From NCBI RefSeq assembly GCF_003096675.1, contig NZ_QEKW01000008.1, forward strand, positions 186,001 through 250,000: a DNA stretch of 64,000 nucleotides, read 5' to 3'. Under the pieces are notes generated by a model, which saw only the letters and a list, made by a program, of their open reading frames with translations, made no database searches and was not told where the DNA came from. The DNA is from Actinomycetospora cinnamomea. Lineage in GTDB: Bacteria > Actinomycetota > Actinomycetes > Mycobacteriales > Pseudonocardiaceae. Positions 1 to 8,636 of this stretch are shown piece by piece (position 1 is the stretch's first letter; the number at the start of each line of letters is the position of its first letter). Made by a program: the position numbers and the translations under genes.

Positions 1-2
1 CC

Positions 3-50
3 GTCACGCGCCAGCTCGTCGCCGGCCGCAGCGAAGTCGCCGCGGTCTGA
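3..50 (+). CDS. C-terminal end of a gene that begins upstream
   Basis: An open frame entering from the left edge ends at TGA 48-50 and encodes a 15-residue tail ending RSEVAAV. It is too short to assign a family. The following 93 bp hold no gene but do hold a palindrome, and dapE converges on it from the other strand, so a gene end here is plausible. That this frame is coding is inferred from position only. Confidence 0.35.
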   Translation, partial: VTRQLVAGRSEVAAV

Positions 51-71
51 GCCGTTCGGCCGAGCCCTCGA

Positions 72-126
72 TGTCAGCGGTGTGGCACCACGGACACTGA
101 ACGTCTGCGGTGCCACACCGCTGACA
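72..126. repeat. 55-bp palindromic element, copy 1
   Basis: Arms of 18 bp (72-89, TGTCAGCGGTGTGGCACC, and 109-126) are perfect inverted repeats around a 19-nt centre. The element lies between two convergent gene ends and could act as a bidirectional terminator, although it has no T-run. A second copy of identical length and 46/55 identity lies at 59106-59160. Two arm differences between the copies are compensated on the opposite arm, so pairing seems to be what is conserved. A REP-like or miniature mobile element is the alternative reading. Confidence 0.75.
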
Positions 127-143
127 ACTCCAGGCTGCTCCGT

Positions 144-1223
144 TCAGCCGCGGCCGAGGTAGGCGCGCAGGACGTCCGTCGCGGCCGTGACGGCCTCGAC
201 CGGTACCGACTCCTCGCGCGTATGGGCGAGGTTCGGGTCGCCGGGGCCGAAGTTCAGCGCCGGGATCCCGAGGGCCGCGAAGCGGGACACGTCGGTCCAG
301 CCGTACTTGGCCACCGGGGTGGTGCCCGTCGCCGCGACGAAGTCGGCGGCCGCGGGCTCCGCGAGCCCCGGCAGCGCCCCGGGCGCCGCGTCGGTCTCGG
401 TGACGTCGAACCCGTCGAACACCTTGCCCAGGTGCGTGCGGGCATCGTCGAGCGACCGGTCCGGGGCGAAGCGGAAGTTGACCGTCACCTCGCACGTGTC
501 AGGCACGACATTGCCCGCGACGCCGCCCGCGATGCGCACCGCCTGCAGGCCCTCGCGGTAGACGCAACCGTCGATGTCGACCTCGCGGGCGCGGTAGCTC
601 TCCAGCCGCGCCAGCACCGGCGCCGCGGCGTGGATCGCGTTGGCGCCCAGCCACGACCGCGCCGAGTGCGCGCGCCGCCCGGACGTGCGCACCACGACGC
701 GCATCGTGCCCTGGCACCCCGCCTCGACCTGCCCGTTGGTCGGCTCGCCGAGCAGCGCGAGGTCGGCGTCGAGCCAGTCGCGATGCTCGCGCTCGAGGCG
801 CCCGAGCCCGTTGCGCGCGGCCTCGACCTCCTCGCAGTCGTAGAGCACCAGCGTCACGTCGAGGGCGGGCTCGGCGAGTGCGGCGGCGAGGTGGGTCATC
901 ACGGCGACGCCCGACTTCATGTCGCTGGTCCCGCAGCCGTAGAGCGTCGCGCCCTCCCGTCGCGAGGGGACGTTGTCGGCGATCGGGACGGTGTCGAGGT
1001 GCCCGGCCAGCAGCACGCGCCGCGCACGGCCGAGCCGGGTGCGGGCGAGCACCGCGTCCCCGGAGCGCAGCAGCTCCAGGTGCGGGGCCTGCGCCGCGAG
1101 CGCGGACTGCACGGCGTCGGCCAGCGCCGCCTCGTCGCCCGACACGCTCGGCACGTCGACCAGGGCGGCGGTCAACGACACCGGGTCGGCGAGCAGGTCC
1201 AGGGTGACGGGCGGGGCGCTCAC
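144..1223 (-). CDS. dapE: Succinyl-diaminopimelate desuccinylase
   Basis: 359 aa, normal for the family. The enzyme hydrolyses N-succinyl-LL-2,6-diaminopimelate to LL-diaminopimelate and succinate in the cytosolic lysine/peptidoglycan pathway. M20 peptidase features are in order: GHLDTVP with the metal-binding His and Asp, TSDMKSG with the bridging Asp, DCEEVEA with the catalytic Glu pair, the GEPT loop, a dimerisation lid, and a C-terminal LAHTREE with the last metal His. The GTG start at 1223 is 8 nt after a TAGCCT box, suggesting a leaderless message. dapD lies about 0.7 kb away on the other strand and dapC at 22-23 kb, so DAP genes are clustered but not co-transcribed. Confidence 0.95.
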   Translation of the reverse strand: MSAPPVTLDLLADPVSLTAALVDVPSVSGDEAALADAVQSALAAQAPHLELLRSGDAVLARTRLGRARRVLLAGHLDTVPIADNVPSRREGATLYGCGTSDMKSGVAVMTHLAAALAEPALDVTLVLYDCEEVEAARNGLGRLEREHRDWLDADLALLGEPTNGQVEAGCQGTMRVVVRTSGRRAHSARSWLGANAIHAAAPVLARLESYRAREVDIDGCVYREGLQAVRIAGGVAGNVVPDTCEVTVNFRFAPDRSLDDARTHLGKVFDGFDVTETDAAPGALPGLAEPAAADFVAATGTTPVAKYGWTDVSRFAALGIPALNFGPGDPNLAHTREESVPVEAVTAATDVLRAYLGRG

Positions 1224-1231
1224 GGGGCGGG

Positions 1232-1237
1232 AGGCTA
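1232..1237 (-). promoter_or_regulatory. -10 box of dapE, leaderless type
   Basis: On the minus strand TAGCCT is followed by 8 nt and then the GTG of dapE. In actinobacteria a TANNNT hexamer at this distance puts the transcription start on or beside the start codon. No clear -35 is visible and no Shine-Dalgarno sequence separates the box from the start. Confidence 0.5.
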
Positions 1238-1277
1238 ACGGGGCGTTCGGTCGGTGTGCGTGGTGTGTCGCCCGCCC

Positions 1278-1934
1278 TCACCCGTCGGCGTCGGCGGGCG
1301 GGCGCCCGAGCACGAGCAGCGCGGCGACCACCAGGGCCACGGCGAGCAGGGGCACCGACCATCGCGCCGCCCCGAGCAGCACCGCCGCCACGGCCGCCCC
1401 GAGCACGAGCGCGACGAGCTGGCGCAGCGCCAGGACGCGCCGCGGCGGGCCACCGGTGACCAGCACGGCCACCGCGCCGGTCAGCGTGCCGGTGAGGTAG
1501 GTCGTCGACTCGCCGAGCCGCAGCGCCGTGCTGCTCTGGGCCCCCATCGCGAGCGCGGCGCCCGCCAGCAGGACGAGCAGCACCGTCGGCCCCGGCACGA
1601 CCAGGGGCCAGGCGACCGCGAGCCCGACGAGCACGACGAGCTCGGCCGCCAGCGGCCGGGCGAGCGCCGCGGGTCGGCGGCGTCCGGCGAACGACCACCC
1701 CGCAGCACCGAGGGCGAACCCGAGCACCGCCACCAGCGGCGACACGAGCGCCGTCCCGTCACCGCGCCCGGCCGCGCCGCCGAGGGTGACGAGGTTGCCG
1801 GTCACGACCCCGGCGAACGGCCCGCCGAGGCTCGTCACCGCCCACAGGTCGACCACGCCGGCGGCGGCCGCGAGCAGCGTCGACGCCGTCGCCACCCGGA
1901 CCGGCCCCCGCTGTCCCGCGTGAGGATGCGCCAC
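1278..1934 (-). CDS. DUF1275/YoaK-family membrane protein
   Basis: 218 aa from a GTG at 1934; upstream in-frame sequence overlaps dapD antisense and looks non-coding. About six hydrophobic segments run through the protein. The first (ATASTLLAAAAGVVDLWAVT) leads into a GGPFAGVVTGNLVTLGG motif typical of DUF1275, and TTYLTGTLTG occurs in the second half as an internal repeat of the same kind. The family is small integral membrane proteins of unproven substrate. It is divergent from dapD with only 19 bp between start codons, so the two promoters must overlap. The family call is firm, the function unknown. Confidence 0.75.
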   Translation of the reverse strand: MAHPHAGQRGPVRVATASTLLAAAAGVVDLWAVTSLGGPFAGVVTGNLVTLGGAAGRGDGTALVSPLVAVLGFALGAAGWSFAGRRRPAALARPLAAELVVLVGLAVAWPLVVPGPTVLLVLLAGAALAMGAQSSTALRLGESTTYLTGTLTGAVAVLVTGGPPRRVLALRQLVALVLGAAVAAVLLGAARWSVPLLAVALVVAALLVLGRPPADADG

Positions 1935-1939
1935 CGGGA

Positions 1940-1945
1940 TAGCCT
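1940..1945 (+). promoter_or_regulatory. -10 box of dapD, leaderless type
   Basis: TAGCCT lies 8 nt before the ATG at 1954, with no ribosome-binding site between. The space back to the divergent GTG at 1934 is very short, so the -35 region lies inside the 5' end of the DUF1275 gene. No convincing -35 hexamer is seen. Confidence 0.45.
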
Positions 1946-1953
1946 GACGGGCG

Positions 1954-2967
1954 ATGAGCACCCCCGCCCCGCGCCCCACCCGCGCCCTCGGCGTCGGCCT
2001 GGCCACACTGGCCCTCGACGGCACCGTCCTCGACACCTGGTACCCGCTGCCCGAGCTGACGGAGGCGGGCGGTGACGTCGGCGGGGGCATGGCCGAGGAG
2101 CCGGGCACCGTCGTCGTCCCGGCCGGGGAGCTCGAGCCGTCGCTGGTCGACGCGCTGGGCACCGACCAGGACCGCGGCGTCGAGGTCGTCGCGGTGCGCA
2201 CCGTCGCCGACCTCACCGGCCCGCCCGCCACCGCCTACGACGTCTACCTGCGCCTGCACCTGCTCTCCCACCGGCTGGTGCGCCCGCACGAGGTCGACCT
2301 GTCCGGCATCTTCGGCCACCTCGCCAACGTGGTGTGGACCAACCACGGCCCCTGCCCCGTGCCCGACTTCGAGCGCGTGCGCGCCCGCCTGCGCGGCCGC
2401 GGGCCGGTCACGGTCTACGCGGTCGACAAGTTCCCGCGGATGGTCGACTACGTCATCCCGTCCGGCGTGCGCATCGGCGACGCCGACCGCGTGCGCCTCG
2501 GCGCGCACCTCGCACACGGCACCACCGTCATGCACGAGGGCTTCGTCAACTTCAACGCCGGCACGCTGGGCACCTCGATGGTCGAGGGGCGCATCTCCGG
2601 CGGGGTCGTCGTGGGCGACGGCTCGGACGTCGGCGGCGGCGCGTCGATCATGGGGACGCTCTCGGGCGGCGGCAAGGAGGTCGTCTCGGTGGGCGAGCGC
2701 TGCCTGGTCGGCGCCAACGCCGGGCTGGGCATCTCGCTGGGCGACGACTGCGTCGTCGAGGCCGGCCTCTACGTCACCGCCGGCACCCGGGTCACCCTCT
2801 TTGATGATCAGCACGCCGATACGGGTGCCGTGGTGAAGGCCGTCGAGCTCTCCGGGCGCTCCGGACTGCTCTTCCGCCGCGACTCGGTCAGCGGCGCCGT
2901 CCACGCCCTGCCGCGTACCGAGGGCGCGAAGGTCGAGCTCAACACCGCCCTGCACGCCAACGACTGA
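1954..2967 (+). CDS. dapD: 2,3,4,5-tetrahydropyridine-2,6-dicarboxylate N-succinyltransferase
   Basis: 337 aa, the long actinobacterial DapD. It transfers succinyl from succinyl-CoA to tetrahydrodipicolinate, upstream of DapC and DapE in diaminopimelate synthesis. The N-terminal ~150 residues form the helical substrate domain. The middle holds left-handed beta-helix hexapeptide repeats with many GxxxG and GV/GA turns ([20 protein letters not shown], then [20 protein letters not shown]), followed by [10 protein letters not shown] and a C-terminal cap. The active enzyme is a trimer. The ATG at 1954 was chosen because it follows the -10 box and begins a well-conserved N-terminus. All three DAP-branch genes dapC, dapD and dapE occur in this window. 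Confidence 0.95.
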   Translation: MSTPAPRPTRALGVGLATLALDGTVLDTWYPLPELTEAGGDVGGGMAEEPGTVVVPAGELEPSLVDALGTDQDRGVEVVAVRTVADLTGPPATAYDVYLRLHLLSHRLVRPHEVDLSGIFGHLANVVWTNHGPCPVPDFERVRARLRGRGPVTVYAVDKFPRMVDYVIPSGVRIGDADRVRLGAHLAHGTTVMHEGFVNFNAGTLGTSMVEGRISGGVVVGDGSDVGGGASIMGTLSGGGKEVVSVGERCLVGANAGLGISLGDDCVVEAGLYVTAGTRVTLFDDQHADTGAVVKAVELSGRSGLLFRRDSVSGAVHALPRTEGAKVELNTALHAND

Positions 2968-2968
2968 G

Positions 2969-4108
2969 TCAGTCCCGCCAGACCAGGGCGAGGGTCAACC
3001 GGGCCCGGACCTCGGGGTCGTGGAGCGCGTCGCCGTAGAGATCGTGCAGGCGTCCGAGCCGGTAGCGGATCGTCTGCGGGTGGACGTGCAGCTCCTCGGC
3101 CATGGCCCGGCGGTCGCCCATGTGCCACAGCCACGACCGCAGGGTCTCGCGCAGCCGGTCGCGCGAGGAGGGCGGGCAGGCCTCGAGCGGGGCCAGGACC
3201 TGCTCGCCGAGCGCGTCGAGCAGCCGCCGGTCGCGGTGGACGATGATTGCGTCGAGGTGGTCGGCGACGAAGACGGGGTCGTCGCAGAGCAGGTGCTCCT
3301 TCGTCAGCCGCGCGGCGATCTCGGCCAGCTGCAGGCTCTGGGCGAGGCGCTCGGGCGGCACCGGGGCGCCCACGGTCGCGTGCGCGCCCCGCAGCAGTCC
3401 CGCGAGCGCGGCCCGGCCGCCCGCGCGGGAGCGCGCCGGCACGACCGCCCCGACCAGCGGCGGGCGGCGGATCGGCAGGGCGTCCGGGTCGAGCCGGGAG
3501 AGCGCGCGGCGCCCCGTGGCGTCCTCGGGCTCGACGAGGACCACCGCGACCTTCTCCGGCACCGGCCAGTCGGCGCGCCGGGCCGCGGCGCGGACCGCGG
3601 CCGGGTCGGCCGGCTCGGCGAGCATGACGTCGACGAGCTCCTCGCGGTGGCGCTCGCGCAGCGCCCCGGCCTCCTCCTGCTCCAGGACGTAGCCGTGTGC
3701 CGACGCCGACGAGAGCCGGTCGACGAAGAAGAAGACGGTCTCGGCGAGGGCCGCCACGGCGTCCGGCGTGAGCCCCACCTCGAGGGCGGCCGCCGAGACG
3801 TGGTGCCAGAAGACCCGGACCCCGATCTGGTAGACGGCGAGCAGGTCGGGCAGGTCCCGGCCCTCGCGCCACTGCGAGCGGCCGAGCTCCTCGAAGAACT
3901 CCCGCTCCTCCGCGCGCTCGGCCTCCCCGTCCTGGGCCCGCGACAGGACCCGGCCCAGTACCGCGAGGACGCCCGCGGTCACCTCCTGCTCGTGCTCGAC
4001 GAGGAAGCGCGCGTAGTCGGGCACCCGGCACGCGAGCGCCTCGCGGGCCTCGGCCAGGAGCTCGGGCACGCGACGCTCGATCGCGGTGGTCAGGGCCGCG
4101 GAGCTCAC
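2969..4108 (-). CDS. PucR-family helix-turn-helix regulator
   Basis: 379 aa. The N-terminal two thirds form the sensory region of PucR/CdaR-like regulators (RsbT co-antagonist-like helices, then a GGDEF-like fold). The C-terminal ~60 residues hold the HTH_30 domain with the hallmark stretch MAEELHVHPQTIRYRLGRL. Such proteins are one-component transcription factors, often for neighbouring catabolic genes; no catabolic gene is adjacent, so the target is unknown. Two in-frame GTG codons exist (4114 and 4108). AGAGGTGG is nine nt before 4108 and only three before 4114, so 4108 is preferred. Its stop is next to that of dapD on the other strand. Confidence 0.85.
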   Translation of the reverse strand: MSSAALTTAIERRVPELLAEAREALACRVPDYARFLVEHEQEVTAGVLAVLGRVLSRAQDGEAERAEEREFFEELGRSQWREGRDLPDLLAVYQIGVRVFWHHVSAAALEVGLTPDAVAALAETVFFFVDRLSSASAHGYVLEQEEAGALRERHREELVDVMLAEPADPAAVRAAARRADWPVPEKVAVVLVEPEDATGRRALSRLDPDALPIRRPPLVGAVVPARSRAGGRAALAGLLRGAHATVGAPVPPERLAQSLQLAEIAARLTKEHLLCDDPVFVADHLDAIIVHRDRRLLDALGEQVLAPLEACPPSSRDRLRETLRSWLWHMGDRRAMAEELHVHPQTIRYRLGRLHDLYGDALHDPEVRARLTLALVWRD

Positions 4109-4270
4109 GATCACACACCACCTCTGGCGTGGCGGCCGCGCGGTGTCGGCGGCGCGGCCACCCCGGACGACGGTTCCCGGGGTCATTGGTGTCGCGACGA
4201 CAAGAAGCACTAGCCGGATCTGGCCGTCCGGGTCAAGAGTTGTCCTGCCTCCCACACGCAGCATCGGGGC

Positions 4271-5158
4271 GTGCGCCACGACGTCGAGGCCCGCGACGCG
4301 GTGACGTCCGGCGACGACCGGCGGCTGCGCGATGCCGAACGCTCCGAGAACTTCCCCGTCGCCCTCCGCGCGCTCCCGGCCGCGCGCCGGGCGACCCTGC
4401 GGCGCGTCTACGCCGTGGTCCGCACGATCGACGACGTCGGCGACGAGGGCGACGTCCCGCCCGCCGAGCGGCTCGCCGCCCTCGACGAGCTCGACGACGA
4501 CCTCGACGCGGTGTTCGCCGGCCGGCGTCCGCGCTCGCCGGTGGTCGCGGCGCTCGCGCCCGACACGGGCCTGCTGAGCGCGGAGCCGTTCCACGATCTC
4601 GTGACCGCGAACCGCCGCGACCAGACGACGACCCGCTACGCCACACGGGACGACCTGCTCGACTCCTGCCGGCTCTCCGCGGTGCCGATCGGGCGGCTGG
4701 TGCTCGCCGCGTTCGCCGTCGACGTCCCACCGGCCGCCGTCGCGGAGTCCGACCGGATCTGCACGGCGCTGCAGCTGCTGGAGCACCTCCAGGACGTCGC
4801 CGAGGACCGCCGTCGCGGCCGTGTCTACCTGCCCGCCGACGCCCGCGCGGCCGGCGGCGTCGCCGAGGAGGACCTCGACGCCCGAGCCGCCTCCCCCGCC
4901 CTCGCGCGCCTCGTCCGCGCGGAGACGGCCGCGGCGCGGGCGCTGCTGGTCTCCGGGATTCCGCTGGTCGGGCGGCTGCGGGGCGCGGCGCGTCTGGCCG
5001 TCGCCGGTTACGCCGCCGGCGGGCTCGCCGCCGCGGACGCCCTCGACCGCACCGGCGGCGACGTCCTCGCCCACACGGCTCGCCCGCGCCGCCGCGACGT
5101 CGCACGGCACCTGGCCCGGCTCGCGATCCGTCCGCCCGGAGGGAGACCAGCACCGTGA
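4271..5158 (+). CDS. hpnC: Hydroxysqualene synthase HpnC
   Basis: 295 aa. A squalene/phytoene-synthase fold enzyme that converts presqualene diphosphate to hydroxysqualene in the three-gene bacterial route HpnD-HpnC-HpnE. Visible signatures are ENFPVALRALP near residue 25 (diagnostic of HpnC), a first Asp-rich motif RTIDDVGDEGD near residue 55, and the second EHLQDVAEDRRRGRVYLP near residue 175. It is the first gene of the hopanoid operon and starts with GTG at 4271. The downstream gene overlaps its stop by 4 nt (GTGA), so translation is coupled. HpnC rather than HpnD is assigned from the ENFP motif and operon position. Confidence 0.9.
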   Translation: MRHDVEARDAVTSGDDRRLRDAERSENFPVALRALPAARRATLRRVYAVVRTIDDVGDEGDVPPAERLAALDELDDDLDAVFAGRRPRSPVVAALAPDTGLLSAEPFHDLVTANRRDQTTTRYATRDDLLDSCRLSAVPIGRLVLAAFAVDVPPAAVAESDRICTALQLLEHLQDVAEDRRRGRVYLPADARAAGGVAEEDLDARAASPALARLVRAETAAARALLVSGIPLVGRLRGAARLAVAGYAAGGLAAADALDRTGGDVLAHTARPRRRDVARHLARLAIRPPGGRPAP

Positions 5159-6084
5159 CGATGGCCACCACCGACGTCCGGGTGTCCCGGGCCTACGCCA
5201 CCTGCGAGGCCATCACCCGCACCCAGGCCCGCAACTTCCACTACGGCATCCGCCTGCTGCCCCCGGAACGCCGCGCGGCCCTGTGCGCGGTCTACGCGCT
5301 CGCCCGCCGCATCGACGACATCGGCGACGAGCACGGGGAGACCGCGGCGAAGCGCGCCGCGCTCGCGGCGCTGCGCGCGCAGGTGGGCCTGCTGCCGGAC
5401 GGGCCGGGCGGCGTCGGCGACGACCCGGTGCTCCTTGCCGTCGCCGACGCCGCCCGCCGCCACCCGGTCCCGATCGCCGCTTTCGGCGAGCTGGTCGACG
5501 GGGTGGAGGCCGACGTCACCGCGGACGAGACCGCCGCCCGCACCGGTGCCCCCGCGGCGCCGTACGGGAGCTTCGACGACCTGCTCTGGTACTGCCGCTG
5601 CGTCGCGGGCTCGGTCGGGCGGCTCTGCCTCGGGGTCTTCGGCACCCGGACGGACCCCGCCGGAGACGCGGCGCGCCTCGCCGACACCCTCGGGCTCGCC
5701 CTCCAGCAGACCAACATCCTGCGCGACATCCGCGAGGACCTGGTGCACGGGCGGATCTACCTGCCGGCCGACGAGCTCGCCGCAGCCGGCGTCACGCTGC
5801 GCCTGCGCGGCGACGGCGCCCTCGACGACCCCGACGGGGCGCTGGCCGACCTCGTCCGCGACGCCGCCCACCGTGCCCGCGCCTTCTACGCGGAGGGCCT
5901 GGAGCTGGTGCCGCTCCTCGATCGCCGCAGCGCCGCGTGCACCACCGCGATGGCCGGCATCTACCGGCACCTGCTCGACGACATCGCCGCCGACCCCCGT
6001 CGTGTCTACGACCGGCGGCTGAGCCTGTCGGGGCGGCAGAAGGCGCTGGTCGCAGCCCGCGCGCTGACGGGGTGGGGGCGGTGA
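5155..6084 (+). CDS. hpnD: Presqualene diphosphate synthase HpnD
   Basis: 309 aa from GTG 5155, which overlaps the hpnC stop; GGAGG lies 12 nt upstream. The enzyme joins two farnesyl diphosphates head-to-head into presqualene diphosphate. Motifs: TRTQARNFHYGIRLLP at the N-terminus, ARRIDDIGDE as first aspartate motif, and QQTNILRDIREDLVHGRIYLP as second. The substrate-closing region follows in the C-terminal helices. A later in-frame ATG at 5161 would remove only two residues. Product and substrate connect it directly to HpnC and to the operon's own prenyl-diphosphate synthase. Confidence 0.92.
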   Translation: MTMATTDVRVSRAYATCEAITRTQARNFHYGIRLLPPERRAALCAVYALARRIDDIGDEHGETAAKRAALAALRAQVGLLPDGPGGVGDDPVLLAVADAARRHPVPIAAFGELVDGVEADVTADETAARTGAPAAPYGSFDDLLWYCRCVAGSVGRLCLGVFGTRTDPAGDAARLADTLGLALQQTNILRDIREDLVHGRIYLPADELAAAGVTLRLRGDGALDDPDGALADLVRDAAHRARAFYAEGLELVPLLDRRSAACTTAMAGIYRHLLDDIAADPRRVYDRRLSLSGRQKALVAARALTGWGR

Positions 6085-7490
6085 CATTCGTGGGGACATT
6101 CGTGGGGACATTCGTGGGGACACCCGGGGGGACCCCCGTCGGGACATCGGTGGTGGTGCTCGGCGGCGGGCTCGCGGGTCTGGCCGCGGCGCTGCGGTGC
6201 GCCGACGCCGGGCACGAGGTGACGCTGGTCGAGCGCCGGGCGCGTCTGGGCGGGCTGGCGGGCTCGTTCCGCCGCGGCGACGCGACGGTCGACACCGGCC
6301 AGCACGTCTTCCTGCGCTGCTGCACCGCCTACCGCGGGCTGCTCGACCGGCTCGGCGTCGCCGGTTCGGTGACCCTGCAGGACCGGCTCGACGTCACGGT
6401 CCTGCGCCCGGACGCCCGGCCGGCCCGGCTGCGCCGCGACCGGCTGCCCGCGCCGTGGCACCTCGGGCGCGCCCTGCTGCGCTACGACCCGCTGTCCTGG
6501 CGCGACCGCCTCGCCCTGCCCCGCGCCGCGGCCGCCCTGCGCCGGCTCGACCCGGCCGACGTCGCGGTCGACGCGCGGTCGTTCGGCGACTGGCTGCGCG
6601 ACCACGGGCAGGGCCCGGCGGCGGTCCGCGCGCTGTGGGACCTCATCGGCACCCCGACCCTCAACGCGCGCGCCGACGACGCCTCGCTCGCGCTCGCCGC
6701 GACCGTCTTCCGCCTCGGGCTGCTCTCCGACGCCGGCGCCGCCGACATCGGCTGGGCGGCCGTGCCGCTCGGGGCGCTGCACGACACCGCCGCGCGCCGC
6801 GCGCTGGAGGACGCGGGCGTGCGGGTGCGGCTCGGGACGACGGTGCTCGACGTCGGGGCCGACCGGCGGGTGACGGTGGCGGGCCGCGACCGGAGGCGCG
6901 ACGTCCTGCACGCCGACGCCGTGGTGTGCGCGCTGCCGGCCGAGGTCGCCGCGTCCGTGCTGCCCGCCCCGCTCGGGCCGCGGCTCGCGGCGTCGGCCGA
7001 CGCGCTCGGAGCGAGCCCGATCGTCGACGTGCACCTCGTGTGGGACCGCCCGGTGCTGCCGGTGCCGTTCGCCGCCGGGCTGGACACCGAGGTGCAGTGG
7101 GTGTTCGACCGCTCGGCGGCGCACGGCGCGCTGCCCGAGGGCGCGCAGTACCTCGTCGTGTCGCTGTCCGCTGCGGACGCCTACCTGCCGGTGGGTGCGA
7201 CGGCGCTGGTCGAGCGGTTCCGCGCCGAGCTCGCCCGGCTCCTGCCCGGAGCGCGGGAGGCCCGGCTCCTCGACGGCTTCGTCACCCGGGAGCCCCGGGC
7301 GACGTTCCGGCCGGCTCCGGGCACCGCCGCGCGGCGCCCGGTCGCCCGCACCGCGCTGCCGGGCCTGGCGCTCGCCGGCGCGTGGACCGACACCGGCTGG
7401 CCCGCGACGATGGAGGGCGCCGTGCGCAGCGGGGAGGCCGCGGCCGCGGTCGTGTCGCACCACCGGGACCGTGCGGAGGTCGCGGCGTGA
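6081..7490 (+). CDS. hpnE: Hydroxysqualene reductase HpnE (FAD)
   Basis: 469 aa from GTG 6081, again overlapping the previous stop by GTGA. HpnE is an amine-oxidase-type flavoprotein that reduces hydroxysqualene to squalene. The Rossmann motif VVVLGGGLAGLAAALRCADA is followed by an ERRARLGGLAGS loop, and the C-terminus carries the FAD-closing LAGAWTDTGWPATMEGAVRSG. The first ~24 residues are odd: a 12-bp unit repeated three times encodes TFVG-TFVG-TFVG before the conserved region. Every unit contains an in-frame GTG (6090, 6102, 6114) and more GTGs follow at 6150-6158, so the true start is uncertain. Confidence 0.9.
   Translation: MTFVGTFVGTFVGTPGGTPVGTSVVVLGGGLAGLAAALRCADAGHEVTLVERRARLGGLAGSFRRGDATVDTGQHVFLRCCTAYRGLLDRLGVAGSVTLQDRLDVTVLRPDARPARLRRDRLPAPWHLGRALLRYDPLSWRDRLALPRAAAALRRLDPADVAVDARSFGDWLRDHGQGPAAVRALWDLIGTPTLNARADDASLALAATVFRLGLLSDAGAADIGWAAVPLGALHDTAARRALEDAGVRVRLGTTVLDVGADRRVTVAGRDRRRDVLHADAVVCALPAEVAASVLPAPLGPRLAASADALGASPIVDVHLVWDRPVLPVPFAAGLDTEVQWVFDRSAAHGALPEGAQYLVVSLSAADAYLPVGATALVERFRAELARLLPGAREARLLDGFVTREPRATFRPAPGTAARRPVARTALPGLALAGAWTDTGWPATMEGAVRSGEAAAAVVSHHRDRAEVAA
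6083..6118 (+). repeat. Three perfect 12-bp tandem repeats at the hpnE start
   Basis: The unit GACATTCGTGGG occurs at 6083-6094, 6095-6106 and 6107-6118 without a mismatch. It is in frame with hpnE and begins inside the hpnD stop. Each unit adds a TFVG tetrapeptide and a possible GTG start codon. Copy-number change would keep the frame but alter the number of alternative starts and the spacing to the hpnD stop. Confidence 0.9.
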
Positions 7491-8635
7491 CCGCCGTCGT
7501 GGGCCCGACGCGCCGGCCGCCCGGGACCGATCCGGCGCTCGTCGACGTCCCCGCCGTCCTGCGACGCTGCCGGGCGCTCGTCGACCCGGCGCTGCGCGCG
7601 GCGGTGGCCCGGCTCGACCCGACCACCGGCGCGCAGGCCGGCTACCACCTCGGCTGGACCGGCCGGGACGGCGCGCCGGCTCCCGGCGGGGGCGCGGGGG
7701 GCAAGGCACTGCGCCCGGCATTGGCGCTGCTGACCGCGCGCGCGTGCGGCGCCGACGAGCGCGTCGCCGTGCCCGGCGGTGTCGCGGTCGAGCTGGTGCA
7801 CAACTTCTCGCTCCTGCACGACGACCTCATCGACGGTGACACCGAGCGCCGCCACCGGGCCACGGTCTGGGCGCTGTGGGGCGCTCCCTCGGCGATCCTC
7901 ACCGGTGACGCGCTGCTCGCGCTGGCCCAGGAGGTGCTGCTCGACGGAGCAGGGGACGCGGCGGGAGACGGGACCGCGTCGAGCTCGACCCGTCGGGGGA
8001 GCCCGGAGGCGGCGCTGCTGCTGAGCCGCACGGTGCGGGAGCTGGTCGGCGGCCAGGTCGCCGACGTGGCCTTCGCCGACCGCGACGACGTCGGCGTCGA
8101 CGAGTGCCTGGCGATGGCGCACGGCAAGACGGGGACGTTGCTGGGGACGAGCACCGAGATCGGCGCCGTCCTCGCCGCCGCGCCCGCGCCCGCGCGAGCG
8201 GCCCTGCGGACGTTCGGGGCGGAACTGGGCCTCGCGTTCCAGCTGATCGACGACCTGCTCGGCATCTGGGGCGACCCCGCCGTCACCGGCAAACCGGTGC
8301 TCGCCGACCTGCGGGAGCGCAAGAAGTCGCTGCCCGTGACGTGGGCGGTCGTGCACGGCGGCGACGCCGGCCACGAGCTCGCCGCCTGGCTCGCCCGCCC
8401 CGACGACCCCGACACCGGCCCCGACGACGAGCTGGTCCTGCGTCGCGGCGCCGCCCTGGTCGAGGCGGGCGGCGGGCGCGCCTGGGCCGGCGCCGAGGCC
8501 CGCCGCCGGCTCGCCGCGGCCGAGGCCGCGCTGGCGACGCTCGACGAGCACCTGCCCGCCACCGACGCCCCGACCCACCGGGCCCGGGCCGAGCTGGTCG
8601 CGCTCGGTCGCCATCTCGCCGACCGGGAGGCCTGA
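7487..8635 (+). CDS. Polyprenyl (farnesyl/geranylgeranyl-type) diphosphate synthase
   Basis: 382 aa, GTG start overlapping the hpnE stop. A trans-isoprenyl diphosphate synthase that would supply farnesyl diphosphate to HpnD. The chain contains GGKALRPALALL (substrate lysine/arginine), the first Asp-rich motif DDLID at residues 112-116, a GKTGTLL motif, and the second motif LIDDLLGIWGD around residue 255. A Ser/Gly-rich loop near residue 165 (GDGTASSSTRRGS) is not typical of the family. Chain length of the product cannot be decided from sequence; position inside the hopanoid operon argues for C15. Confidence 0.9.
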   Translation: MTAVVGPTRRPPGTDPALVDVPAVLRRCRALVDPALRAAVARLDPTTGAQAGYHLGWTGRDGAPAPGGGAGGKALRPALALLTARACGADERVAVPGGVAVELVHNFSLLHDDLIDGDTERRHRATVWALWGAPSAILTGDALLALAQEVLLDGAGDAAGDGTASSSTRRGSPEAALLLSRTVRELVGGQVADVAFADRDDVGVDECLAMAHGKTGTLLGTSTEIGAVLAAAPAPARAALRTFGAELGLAFQLIDDLLGIWGDPAVTGKPVLADLRERKKSLPVTWAVVHGGDAGHELAAWLARPDDPDTGPDDELVLRRGAALVEAGGGRAWAGAEARRRLAAAEAALATLDEHLPATDAPTHRARAELVALGRHLADREA

Positions 8636-8636
8636 G

